From: Albifimbria verrucaria | Lineage: Eukaryota; Ascomycota; Sordariomycetes; Hypocreales; Stachybotryaceae | DNA: 64,000 nt | NCBI GenBank assembly: GCA_020081605.1 | Contig: JAHREC010000013.1 | Location: 4,092,001 to 4,156,000, forward strand | Direction of reading: 5' to 3' | Part shown: positions 21,597-33,022 of the stretch, piece after piece | How positions within the stretch are numbered: position 1 is the stretch's first letter | Layout of the letters: each line of letters begins with the position of its first letter | Translations under genes and position numbers: made by a program | Notes under the pieces: model-generated | What the model was told of the DNA's origin: nothing | Seen by the model: the letters and a program-made list of their open reading frames with translations, nothing else | The model's database searches: none

Positions 21597-24421
21597 ATGA
21601 TATTTCTCTCCAACCTCATCGTGGCTCTTGAGCTAATACAGATTGCGAGTGCCCTGCCCATCATAGCCTTCCCCTCAACTCGCAGCTCCCGCCTGTCGCC
21701 AGGATAGACCGAGATTTCTCTTATACATTTTCTTCATACACCTTCCAATCCGACTCCAGCATCACTTACACACTCGGGGAGCATCCTAGCTGGTTATCAC
21801 TCAACGGCCACGAGCTTCGCCTGTTTGGCAAACCCGACGACAAGAGTGTACCCCTGGCGATGTCGTCGGACAGTCCGTGGAGATTATTGCCACCGATGCC
21901 GCAGGCTCCGTTTCTCTGAATGCGACCCTCGTGGTTTCTCGTCACAAAGGACCCTCTGTAAAGATACCAATCGAACAGCAAATGAGCAAGCTTGGTCTTC
22001 ATTCGGCACCGTCATCACTGCTCACATTTCCCCAGACGAGCTTCAAGTACACATTCGACCCAAACACGTTCGATCATGAGCCCAACATGATCAACTACTA
22101 CGCAGTTTCTGCGAACAGTAGTCCGCTGCCATCTTGGGTCAAGTTTGACCCCAACACACTGACATTCTCGGGCATAACACCACCCTTTGAAACATTGATA
22201 CAGCCTCCGCAGACATTCAGCTTCGAACTTGTTGCATCCGACATTGTAGGCTTTTCTGCCGTTGCCCTGCCCTTCTCTATTGTGGTGGGCACCCATAAGC
22301 TCACTGCTAAGAACCCTACCATTACACTGGATGCGATGCGAGGCTCCAAAGTGAGCTACGATACCCTGCGAGAAGAAATCAAGCTGGATGGCATGATGGT
22401 CAAACCCCAGGACCTGAAAGTCTCGACAAGCGAGGTGCCCCTTGGTTGAAATTCCATTTCGATACCTGGAAGATTGAGGGACACCGCAACAGGACGACCA
22501 CTCAACAAACTTCACCATCAAATTTGGAGACACATTTGATGATGCCCTGGAGGTGGTTGTCGATGTTAAGGTTGCCACTGGTTTGTTTCAATCAACATTC
22601 GAGGATCTTGAGATTAAGGCCGGAGAGGAGGTAGACCTAGATTTGGCATCCTACTTCCGCAACCCCAAAGATATCGAAGCGAAACTGAGCATGGAGCCAT
22701 CTCAAGATTGGCTCAAGCTTGATGGGCTCGTGTTATCGGGGAAAGTTCCTGAATCTGCCGTTGGAAATGTCAAGGTCAAAATCGAGGTGGCATCTAAGAG
22801 CAATGGTCTCAAGGAGACTGAAGGCTTTGAAATCCGTTTCTTGGCTCTCAATGAACCGACAAGTACTTCTACCTCGGTCGAATCGACCTCGACGACAACC
22901 TTGGCGTCTCCAACCCATACCAAATCAAAAGAACCCTCCGACCACGACGACTCGATTGAGGCTGGGACTAGGGGCTTTAGCACAGGCAAAATTCTGCTCG
23001 CAACAATCCTCCCTGTGCTCGCGATTGTCTTTATCATCATGCTTCTCGTCTGTCTTTTGCGTCGCCGTCGTCGTGATAGACAGAACTACCTGTCCAGCAA
23101 ATCACGCATGAACATCTCTAAGCCTATAATAGGCAGTTTGCGCATCAATGGCTCAGATACGTCGGTGCAACATGTAGAGAAGGCTGCAGGCGCCGGGTTA
23201 GCAGAAAAGCATACATACATGCCACCCCAAAGAGGCTATGCGGAAGTGGCCTCACAAATATCTACAGCATCAAGAGGGTCCGACAGCTCAGGCAACCCTC
23301 GAGCCTTCGAGTCCCCACGAGGTTATATGGCGGCGGCAAGAGACGCGAGCCGTCAAGGTACAGAGGACCGGGAGTCGTGGTTCACCGTGGAGGGATCGGG
23401 GACGACGCCGGGAAGCGACGCCACAGTTCATGGACCACATACAAAGAGGCCTTACCTTGAGTCGAGGCAGCAGCTCTTGCCTGCGCCAGAGTTCTATATA
23501 GAGTCGCCCGAGGGTTCAGTGGGTGGCTCTATCGACCTAGGGATTCCAATGTTTGACAATAACAACCATCACCATCATCAAAATGCCGGGCCACAGACGG
23601 CTGTTCTCGCCTACAATGCCACAGGACAGGTCAGGACTCGGGAGAGCAGTGATGCCTTATCGACAACGACTTCAAGCTCTGCAGCCTTGCCAGGATCTGG
23701 CGGTGACAACAATTACAAGATTGCTAAGAGCATCTCGATCAGCAAGGCTCCTCGAGCACCAATGGCAACTGTACAACCCCACAGTCATTGCAGCCGTCGC
23801 CATTGCCCAATGACTCGTCAGATGAAAGAATGAATGAGCTTCGAGCGCTCAATCGGGCTCGAGTATCTAGTCACCAATGGCTCAGTCGACCTGAAGAGGA
23901 TGACACATGGTACGACATTGACCCTTCCAGCCGAAGTAAGAGCTTTGGGACGGATTCGGCTTCTTTCAGATCAGGGAGCACTGGAGAGCAGGTGGGCGAC
24001 AACCCACGCGTAGCCCAACATATGACGAGCTTGTCAAAGCGGCACCTTTCCACCCCTCGAGACCGAGTACAGTGATGCTTGCGGGTGTGTTGCGAGACGG
24101 CACTCAACCAGGAGAACGTGGAAGCCAGGAGTGGATGTCGCCGAGTAGATGGGGAGCCAGTGATCCGGGGCTAAAGCGGCGGACGGAGCCGGCTCCGGCG
24201 AGCCAGTCTTCAGCCAATATAGATACCCAGGGGTTTACGTCCGTCATGCAAATGGGTGGAATGGAGGGGGACCTCTGTCGAGCAACCGACTGTCACGACT
24301 TACAGAGACCTCATCGATAGAGGGCGCCGGCGACAGGAAGCCGTGGAGAACCATGGACCGCGATAACATGACGCCAAAGGTTTCGGAGGAGCTTCAAGAT
24401 GTTCATATAACGATGACTTAA
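21597..24421 (+). CDS. AXL2: Axial budding pattern protein Axl2/Bud10 homolog (cadherin-like type I membrane protein)
   Basis: A plasma-membrane polarity and septin-linked protein. It has a signal peptide (MIFLSNLIVALELIQIASA) and dystroglycan-type cadherin-like repeats, marked by PSWLSLNGHELRLFGKP, by the DLTAS-like segment IIATDAAGSVSL, and by LPSWVKFDPNTLTFSGITP with FELVASDIVG. Then follow a Ser/Thr juxtamembrane stretch, one transmembrane helix (LLATILPVLAIVFIIMLLVC) with a stop-transfer RRRRR, and a long Ser-rich cytoplasmic tail ending near 24421. No intron is needed. At least seven single-base breaks are seen: C runs 21671-21674, 21851-21854 and 22438-22441, GGG 22478-22480, and positions near 23765, 24055 and 24262. 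The joined frames read as one Axl2-like protein of about 940 aa. Because essential genes here show the same errors, this is not taken as a pseudogene. Confidence 0.85.
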
Positions 24422-25018
24422 TGCGTTGGAATTTCCTTTTCCTTGTATAGCGTGCGGGTACGGGAGCGTGGTTATTATTGGTGGCCTGTTATCTTCCGCA
24501 TACAGGTTTCTTGTCATATTGTTATATAGATATAGTACGGTATGATACCACGACTGATAACAATTCATAGTGTTTAGGGACATGCAACTAGACCTGAGCT
24601 TGTCTGAATGTCTAGGACTAGAGTGAAGGCGTAGTCCTCAACAAGTTGAAGAACATGCCCTGGCCGGAGGGGTCGGCGACCGCGTCGAGCGAGTTAAACG
24701 GAAGCAAGACACCAACAACAGCACTGGAGGACGGCCCAATGCGGATAATCATGCATCAAGATGGGTCTTGCGAGGAATTGGCTTCCCCTTTCCGATGTCT
24801 AACGCATACATGACTGCCGCTTGGCTATGTCGATCAATTCACAGATTCTAGACCTCGGGTCTGGATTGAGGCTGTCCGTCGACCTCTCGAGCCCAGACCA
24901 GGGCACAGACTTGTTGAATGAAACACCGACACTCCAGACTAATACAGTGTAATTGCTATCGGGACCAGATAAGGGCTGCGTCCGCTTGATTCACGTGTGT
25001 ACGTGCATATTGCGAGAG

Positions 25019-25044
25019 GTGTGTGTGTGTGTGTGTGTGTGTGT
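25019..25044. repeat. (GT)13 microsatellite
   Basis: Uninterrupted GT dinucleotide run of 26 bases. Confidence 0.95.
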
Positions 25045-25092
25045 ATCTGTCTGTAGGTGCAAGATCCACAGCGACTAAAGAATGGGAAAGGG

Positions 25093-25112
25093 AAAAAAAA
25101 AAAAAAAAAAAA
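25093..25112. repeat. Poly(A) tract, 20 bases
   Basis: Uninterrupted run of A. Its length in the assembly is probably unreliable, given the homopolymer errors elsewhere. Confidence 0.9.
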
Positions 25113-26704
25113 CCTTCCGAAATAATAGGTTGGAGAATAAACCAAAAAAACCAAAAACAAGGGTCTGGCTAGGTAGTTGGTGCCTCTTCCCCACAGGATC
25201 TTATCTTCCTTGCCTTAGTTTATTATGGAAGCCAGGTGGACTTACATAAGCGTATGTGTTAACTCTTTCACGCAGGAAATTGTTAGGTACATGGCTAACG
25301 AAGAGAGGCATAGCGTTGGGAGAGAATGCAATCCATGGCGTGCTCCTCGCTGTCGACAAGGGAGGGAGCAGTAACATGCATTTCCGCCAGCCCACGGTTC
25401 ATCCGGTCTAAGAGCTGGGCTTGGAATTGGCGCCTTGTTTCGAAACGGTAGCTTAGTCGACGGGGCTTGGGGGCTTCCTTCACCGAGGAGAAAGGCTTGC
25501 AGCAGAAACAGCTGGTGTAGATAGATAGTAGATATTCACACCGGGAGGCGGCCGCCACACTTCTTCCTTCTGCGAGGCACACATGGTTCCGAATCCGGAT
25601 TCAGTCAGGCACATGAAATGTAGGTTCCCTGGGGTTGGATTGCAGCCGAGCCGGCTCGGCTCACACACATGAGATGTGATGGCACGTACGCCTCGGAATT
25701 ATTCCCAAGGCTGACTGACAGCCACCGCGCACACGCGACCACCAGTTCCGTGCCTGACCAGGGAGGTTGTCGACAAAGTCGGTGATAGACCTCGTGCCAG
25801 AAACAAGAGAGAGATATATATGGATTCTCCGAGGTGGAGAGCGGGCGCAGGCCTTCAAAAGTCCGCAGGGGACGGGGCATAGTCTCAACAAGACATTGCA
25901 TTGTACAGTACTGTACTCTGTACAACGTCATAAGATACTGTTGGTCGAGCGAGAGGAAGAGAAGCGCCGCACCCTCGCATAGACGATTTTGAGGGCCCCT
26001 AGCTCCCTGTCTATCTACTAGGTTGATGTGGAAGGGCCTTTTCTAGGACATTTGCCACCTCAATGGACTGCTACTGTCGATAAGGCGCACGGCAGATCAA
26101 AGCAGATGACAGGAAGGGCCTGCAAATCGTGACCGGAAGATCCTTTGACAGGGATTCTGCGTCCCCTACATGCTGTAATTCGGTGCCTCTCAACGTGTGG
26201 TGCGGTGCAACGACGTCAGGTGGACAAAGATGCAAACTAAGGTAGCAGTGACATTGCTTGTTGGGGTCTGATGTTTCCCCTCCCTCATCCCCTCTGTCTT
26301 TTACTGCTATGGCCCCCTCCCCTCCCCTCCCTGTGGACAGATCTTTGGTGCTACCCAAGGGCGAAAAAAATTCAAAAATCCCATGCCATGCCATGCTACG
26401 CCGCGTCGTTGCCGTTTGTTGCGCCTACCCACCTTTATCGTTGGTACCGTGTGTACTATCTAATGGCTTGTACCTACCTAGAGTAAGGTAGAAAGTGCTG
26501 TAGAGCATACCTAATCTAGTGCTAGGTCGTAGACTGGTTGAGACGAGGCCCGTCAGGTATGCCAGGTACTGACTGTACCGGCTGTACTTGCTTTTCGTAA
26601 GACAGAAGGCACGGGGGTACTTGTCGGGCATGTACTTGGGTACCTGGCCACCATCAGCGTATCGCGGCATGTACCCCGCTTCCGCCCACCTCAGGCGCAG
26701 GCGC

Positions 26705-26742
26705 AGACCAGACCAGACCAGACCAGGCCAGGCCAGGCCAGG
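26705..26742. repeat. Pentanucleotide array AGACC/AGGCC
   Basis: About seven and a half tandem 5-bp units. The first four are AGACC and the rest AGGCC, so it is one array with a switch of a single base midway. Confidence 0.85.
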
Positions 26743-27128
26743 AGCACGTACCTTGGCCTGCCTGCCTGCCTCGCCTTGCCTTTTGCCTTGCCTCTCTGCC
26801 TCTGCCTTGTGTCGTTTGGCTTGTCGTTTGGCTTTGGTTTTGCCTCTGCCCGAATTTGCTTGCTTTGCTTGCTTACTATACACTGCCTTGCCTACCACCA
26901 ACCATCCGCCTTGGAGCCAGTGCCTCCTACCACCACTACCACCACCACCACCACCAACCATCCCACTCTCCATCACCAAATTCTCCCACCACCTCATCCA
27001 CGCCCGTTCCGGTTTTCTCTTCCTCCTCCCCGCCTCGCCCACAACCTCTCTTCCTCGCTCAACCGCCCCTCGCCCTCTGCGCCCACGAACCTCACGGTAG
27101 CAAAGCTACCGACCCACCTGTCACAGCC

Positions 27129-29266
27129 ATGGGTCAAACCCTCTCGGAGCCCGTCGTCGAAAAGGTGCGTCTTTGAAGCGGGAGCCGCGGCCTGTTTGCC
27201 CTCGCCTCGCCGCGCGCGTCCCAGCAACACCTCGTTTACCCGCTGCCTCGCTTCCTTCACCGTCCTGGTGCCCGTGACCTTGACTGCGATTCGCCTGCCC
27301 TTCTGTCCCCTCTATCCTCCCTCACTTTCTTCTCTGATTGTTATTGTCCCTGTCCCGTGAGCGTAACGACGTCAGTCGCTGCCCGCTTTCGGCGCACACA
27401 CAAAAAACCCCACCATGTTTATCACTGCTCCTTTACCTCCTCAGTGAACCATTTGCCGTCTCCTGCCCGCACGCGTCTACACCTCTCTCTCTTTGTGCGT
27501 CTAGGATGCTGACCCGCCTCGTGCTCCCGCAGACGTCCGACAAGGGCGAAGATGAACGACTCATCTATGGCGTCTCTGCCATGCAAGGATGGCGCATCAG
27601 CATGGAGGATGCACACACAACCGTCCTCGACCTGATCCCTCGGCCGACAAGTCCAAGCCCAACCCCGAAAAGCTCTCCTTTTTGGTGTCTTTGATGGACA
27701 TGGCGGCGACAAGGTGGCTTTGTTTGCTGGCGAGAACATCCACAACATCATAATGAACCAGGAAAACTTCAAGTCTGGAAACTACGCCCAGGGCCTCAAG
27801 GACGGATTCCTTGCGACGGACCATGCAATTCTTAACGGTATGCGCAGCGTTCTGCTGTCCCTGGCTTCCGCGCCTGTTCTCCTGCACTGCTGCCACTTAC
27901 CAGCCATGTTCGGTTGATCTGATTCTTTTCTTTGCTGCCATTCAGATCCCAAGTACGAAGAAGAGGTTTCCGGTTGCACCGCCTGCGTCAGCTTGATCGC
28001 AGGAAACAAGCTTTACGTTGTGAGTTGCATCATTAGCTCTCCGGAAGGTCAACACGCCGAATATCTGACATTCCTTTATTAGGCCAACGCTGGTGACTCG
28101 AGAGGTGTTCTGGGCATCAAGGGCCGTGCCAAGCCGCTGTCCCAGGACCACAAGCCCCAGCTTGAGAGTATGTCACCCCGCTACCCCTCCCCAATCACCC
28201 TGTATGCCTTGTATGGCGGCCCTTGTGACTAACCGTGTCTCTTCCACAACTTTCAGACGAGAAGAACCGAATTACCGCTGCTGGTGGTTTTGTGGACTTT
28301 GGTCGTGTCAACGGCAACCTCGCCCTGTCGCGTGCCATTGGTGATTTTGAGTTCAAGAAGAGCGCTGAGCTATCCCCGAGAACCAAATTGTTACTGCATA
28401 CCCTGACGTGGAGGAGCATGAACTTACCGACGAAGACGAGTTCCTTGTCCTTGCCTGCGATGGTGAGTTGAAGACCACTTCCCAACCCCTCCCGTTGGTC
28501 TCCACCGTGGTCCTGGGTTCGCTGACATAGTCATAGGCATTTGGGATTGCCAGTCTTCCCAGGCTGTCGTCGAATTCGTTCGACGAGGTATCGCTGCCAA
28601 GCAAGACTTGGACAAGATCTGCGAGAACATGATGGACAACTGCTTGGCGTCAAACTCGGAGACGGGCGGTGTTGGCTGCGATAACATGACCATGGTCATT
28701 ATCGGCTTCTTAAACGGCAGGACGAAGGAGGAGTGGTACGAGGAAATTGCGAAGAGAGTTGCGAACGGTGACGGCCCCTGTGCCCCTCCCGAATATGGTA
28801 CAGTCATGCCCTAGCTGCGTCCATGCATATCATCAGTCTTTGCGTCCTTGATTATCTTGCATTGCTGTTCCCGTGCGATCCCATCCCTCCTCCCCGCTAC
28901 CCCTTTCCCAGCACCTGGTAAGCTAACCACCTCTGTCCTTTCCCAGCGGAATTCCGTGGTCCCGGCGTACACCACAACTACGAGGATAGCGATAGCGGCT
29001 ATGAGATGGATGCAGACAATAAAAGCAAGAGCTTCGGCGTCGGTGGGTCTCGAGGTCGAATCATTTTCCTCGGCGATGGCACTGAGGTTCTTACTGGTTC
29101 AGATGATACTGAGATGTTCGACAACGCGGACGAAGACAAGGATCTCGAAAGCCAAGTTTCTAAGGGCGCGGCCTCCAACGAATCCAGCGCGACCACGAAG
29201 ACGGACGGAAACGACGCCTCGACGACGCAGGACGAATCGACTACGAAGGAGAGCAAGAAGGATTAG
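27129..29266 (+). CDS. PTC2: Type 2C protein phosphatase (Ptc2/Ptc3-like)
   Basis: A Mn2+/Mg2+-dependent Ser/Thr phosphatase. Yeast Ptc2/Ptc3 act on the HOG MAP kinase pathway, the DNA-damage checkpoint and the unfolded-protein response. Exons: 27129-27164, 27533-27837, 27946-28019, 28083-28167, 28257-28462, 28537-28797, 28947-29266. The start [12 protein letters not shown] has the Gly2 typical of this group (possible myristoylation). Metal-binding Asp residues are seen in [26 protein letters not shown] and [11 protein letters not shown] long acidic Ser/Thr tail (after [14 protein letters not shown]) follows the catalytic domain. The first intron is long (368 nt) and follows only 12 codons. 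Three missing bases (CCC 27637-27639, TTTTT 27679-27683, CCCC 28374-28377) break the frame; with them the protein is exactly 429 aa. Confidence 0.93.
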
Positions 29267-29976
29267 GTGGTCCTCTTGAGCGACGGCACTGACGACTGCG
29301 ACGACTTCGAAATGACTAGCTATTGAAGCTAAGCTTACATCGGGGGCAGACAGGGTGGGGTTATGAATAGGGGTTACGGGTGTTTGGCAAAGAGGATTAA
29401 CGGGCGAGGAGCATGAATGAGGGAGTGAGGCCTAGACTATCATTGTGATTCCCTGGTATTCTTTTTATTTTCTTCCGAAGCCGTTGTGTTGTTGGTGTAG
29501 TGGCGCGGTACCTGGACCAAGAGAGAAGCCACTTCGGGATTGTCACGCTACTCCCGTCACATCCTGGATCTACAAACATCCCATCCGTCATCCTCATCGT
29601 TGTCATGACTTGAGCACACTAGGATTAGAAGGATTTCGTCACCAACCGCGCTCCACCATGTCATGGCTGAAGTAAATGTACATCGATATTTATCTTCCCC
29701 TAGGTCCTGACATTGTAAGTATACCATGCCGAATCATCGCTTGCATGATCCAATCCCATATATGCGCCAACGATCTACAGTAAATACAAGGGTATTTCCA
29801 TGCCCATGTGCCTGAGTATAGTCTAAAAATGTCTGTTGTGTTTTGTACACGGCCACGTCCATCTGGCCTAAATATACACGTCCCAAGTAGACCCTTTATG
29901 TCTGCTGTGTTCTTACACGGCCATGTCCTTCTGGGCCATACACGCACTTCCACCTAGCTGTTCTTAATGGTTCCGC
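29267..29976. other. Convergent spacer with a diverged tandem duplication
   Basis: 710 bp between the phosphatase and the PPR-like gene 3' ends. It holds a two-copy direct repeat at about 29816-29945. Confidence 0.5.
29816..29945. repeat. Two-copy direct repeat, 69-bp period, diverged
   Basis: The stretch starting ATGTCTGTTGTGTT at 29829 and the one starting ATGTCTGCTGTGTT at 29898 align over about 50-60 bases, both containing ACACGGCCA-GTCC and ending in ATACACG. The two copies differ at several positions and small indels, so the duplication is not recent. Confidence 0.75.
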
Positions 29977-32618
29977 TCATGATTGGGCCACCTTCTCAGC
30001 TTGCCGTTCATCTTCGTCTGGGGTGAGGAGAATGTTGGTCCTCGACGCTGGCTTGTCCTCTGTGATATTCAGATCATTCCCATGTCGTAAAGGTTGCGTT
30101 GCTTCTTCCTCTCGAGGATTCGTTTCCAGACTTCTATCGCTATCATACTTCGACGCGTCCTCGAGAGTAGCATTGTCCGGCGACTCATCCCTGGAAGCAA
30201 TGGATGGGCCACGCCAGTTGCGTATCATTTGCGTTGGGTTGAATCCGCCGTTAAGACATGCATTCACCTTTCCTGAAGGGCCGGTGAGCTTGAGCACCAT
30301 GTGCCGCACCTTCAACTGGTCGCTTGTTATCTCCCCTTACGCAACTGCATGCGCTGCATGTGGAATGGAGAGTCCATGGTCCGCAAGGCAGTTTCCAGTA
30401 CCTCATCTAGTGGTTTGGCGAAGCTAAGCTGTCCATATTCTTTGAGAATTGCGTCTTGCAAACGGCCAACCACATCCTTGCCGTTTTGGATGCGGTTGGT
30501 AGTAAACTGATCGAGCAACGCCTTCGGAGCGAGACAAAACCCTGTTTCGAGCCAGAATCCGTGCTTGTATCTGCCAAGGAGCACGTCGCGGACGAGCTTA
30601 CGCGTAGTGGTTCCTAACTTGCGCTCAACGATGCTGTGAAAGAACGCAATCCCGAGTGCAGAGGGCGACCTGCACTTAAGAGCCAATCTAATGATGTTGT
30701 CATATGTGCTTTCGTCCATCTCCAATCTGTTCAGGCGCATTTGCTTGAGAGCCCAAAGAGCAAAATCCCAGTTCTTGTCAGCGACACACCACATGGTGAT
30801 GTAGTTGATAGTTTCAATCCCGACCTGTTGGCCATCGCTCGATTCCATGGCCAGCAACTGCTTTACTTCCTCGACCCGGTCGTGGTCAGAATGCCTGCAC
30901 CTCAGCAGTTCCTGGATAATGGCATGTCTGGCATTGTTTGTGAGCCAGTCCTCTCCGTACAGACGAGTCTGATTCTCCATGAATTTCTTGAGGGACTTTC
31001 TGGCTTTGAATGCAGTGAATGCGTCATGCGAGGCCATAATCCTAGCAATCCCACGGCGGGCCGCAAGATCGTTTAGAAGCCCTAATTCATACATGACGGC
31101 AATGATCTGTCTTCTGTATTGAGCCTTCTGAACAAGCTCGAGGAAGAGTAGCCAAGTCCCGGCGTTTGCACAGAAGAAGCGACTTTTCATCTGCTTGAGA
31201 ATCTTGTGAAAGTGGTATGGATCACCTCTAGTAACACAACCATCAAGCATGATATTGTAGAAGTTGGTATCCATTGGCAATCCATATTCCTCAGCCAGTT
31301 TGGACAGGCGAGCCCCTGCAGCACGGTGGCCGCCCTTGTGCATTATGCATCCCATAGCCATCTTGAGGGCACGAGCTGTAATACAAGGCTTTGCCGCAGG
31401 ATCTTCAAATGCATCCATGATGAGTTTGACCTTGACGCCATCGGTGTCGACAAACGTTCGCCCCTCTTCAGTTTTTGCATATAGAGGTGTTGCAAGATGT
31501 GGACGCAATCGACCGAGGACAAGCTTCGCTATATATCTTCGAAAGTTTTCCTTGGTCCAGACATCGGGTTTCGGTATATCTTCATAGCGCGTGTCGATCC
31601 AATGGGGAGTCTGTTCTCGGTGTGCCCAAAGACTATCCACATCATCTCTCGAAAGTGACACGTCGCCCTCGGCAGTTCCTTCAATGATGGGCCACAACTG
31701 CTGCTGCTCATAGTCGAATGCATCCACGCTGCCTAGTTTGAAAGCTTTGAGCTCTGGATATGTTGCCGAGAGCTCGTCCACTGCTCTTGCGAGGGTACCA
31801 CTATCGCCACGCAAAATTACCGAATGCGAATCTAGGTGGTCGGGCGATACACGAAGGATAGATTCCGAGCCTGTTATAGGCTCCATGTATTTGACAGACT
31901 TGGCCTTCAGTTGCAAGTCGCACGAGTTTGGAAGTATGACCCGCATGGCTGCCATTTTTGTTGACTCTTTTGAGATTGCCAGCGACTTCAACGCCATATA
32001 GGTTTTTTCGAAATCTGGCATATCTTTTACGCCATCGTAAGAAAGGATAATGTCGAAGCCGACTTGTATTCTCGATCGGTATTGCGCATGATGAATGTTC
32101 CATTCTGTAGCTTTGGCGGAGGGATATGATCGCAAGTCAGGAACGAATGGAGAGCTCATGTTCTCCTTGACTTTTGCCTAATCACCGGACCATCCGCCAG
32201 GAATGCATGTCTATAAAAGAGATTACGGTCATGATTTCCGCTGGCATTGGCATTGTCGTCGTTATTTTCTTCCGTAGGCTCAATGGGCGACGCCTCGAGG
32301 TCCGAGTCCTTTGCAATTTCCCGAAAGGGCGCCAAGTTCCGAATCTCGTTGTAGAATATCTTCGAATATCGTGAATTGGGGCCTGCGGGAGAGCTGTGCT
32401 TCCAGCATGCTTGCTTGATGCCGTAGCTGCTGGTCCATACTGGGAACAGGCGGGCTCGAGAAGCTGCTGAGGCTGTGATCAGGGAAGCGCCTCAGGGACG
32501 GCGTTGCGTCGATGACGAAGCCTCCATATTGAGCCGATGCCCAGCGACATTTGCCATGTATACGTCGGACCGGAAAGTCGTGGGTGGCTATATGCGCCAA
32601 AGAGACATGATTGAGCAA
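29977..32618 (-). CDS. PPR-like protein, probably mitochondrial
   Basis: A large soluble protein made of helical pairs of pentatricopeptide type. Examples are the segment with DTNFYNIMLDGCVTRGDP, the segment YITMWCVADKNWDFALWALK, and DESTYDNIIRLALKCRSPSA. Such proteins bind organelle RNA and support its processing or translation. The N-terminal part is basic and lacks acidic residues (ATHDFPVRRIHGKCRWASAQ), fitting a mitochondrial presequence, with the start taken at 32618. Three frame breaks are seen: near 32325, in TTTT 32172-32175 and in CCCC 30333-30336. The 610-codon central frame alone (30327-32159) would miss both ends. The C-terminal piece (29977-30330) is Asp/Glu/Ser-rich. The specific ortholog is not recognised. 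Confidence 0.72.
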
Positions 32619-33022
32619 GATGCGTTGCGTTTCGGAAAACCTACCAACTACGTCGTCCTTATCGATAAAAAGTCATCCTTAGTTCACCACGGGTATGTCA
32701 CGTGGTGACAACCAAACGTCGCGGAATCTACCAAGTAACCATGCTTGATTGGAATGAGATAGACTGTCAATTCCATTAGAAAAGTTATTTATCGTGTTTC
32801 GTTACGTTTGGGTATAAACCCAGCACTAGAATGGCTATCAAGATGAATTCGCTGAGTGCGATGCTTCCATGACCCCAATATCAATAATCGCGCCCCATCC
32901 AAAGCTCCTGAAGTAACAATTTACCTGACCACGAGTGCGCCGTTGCCCAGCGCAGGGATATATGATTTAATAGAAGGGTATTGTGTCAGAGGTAATGAAA
33001 ATTAGTCGAGAAAGAGTGTGGT
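32619..33022. other. Spacer between PPR-like and dysferlin-domain genes
   Basis: About 400 bp, AT-rich; the promoter of the PPR-like gene lies at its left end. Nothing else is seen. Confidence 0.4.

Larger units (their letters stand above)
24422..27128. other. Gene-free 2.7 kb upstream of the PP2C gene
   Basis: Contains a (GT)n microsatellite, a 20-A tract, a pentanucleotide array and many GTAC/TACC motifs (26455-26660), then a C/T-rich promoter up to 27128. A 95-codon minus-strand open frame at 25295-25582 was considered and not accepted. Confidence 0.5.

Noticed and set aside
21597..24421. AXL2 homolog as a pseudogene because of about seven frameshifts
   Set aside because: The same kind of single-base run errors occurs in RPL30, RPL10, DIM1 and PRP6, which cannot all be dead. 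Codon choice and conserved segments remain intact between the breaks.
25295..25582. 95-codon minus-strand open frame with a protein-like C-terminal half
   Set aside because: No recognisable motif, no splice-supported extension and no promoter signs; it lies in low-complexity intergenic DNA. It remains a weak possibility for a small gene.
26425..27100. Long overlapping open frames on both strands upstream of the phosphatase
   Set aside because: They are driven by C/T-rich promoter sequence and the pentanucleotide array. The peptides are low-complexity (runs of Cys/Leu/Pro or Arg/Lys/Gly) with no domain.
29690..29953. Minus-strand open frame containing a repeated peptide
   Set aside because: The repeated peptide simply reflects the 69-bp tandem duplication. 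The reading frame lies in a convergent 3' spacer and has no start context or homology signs.
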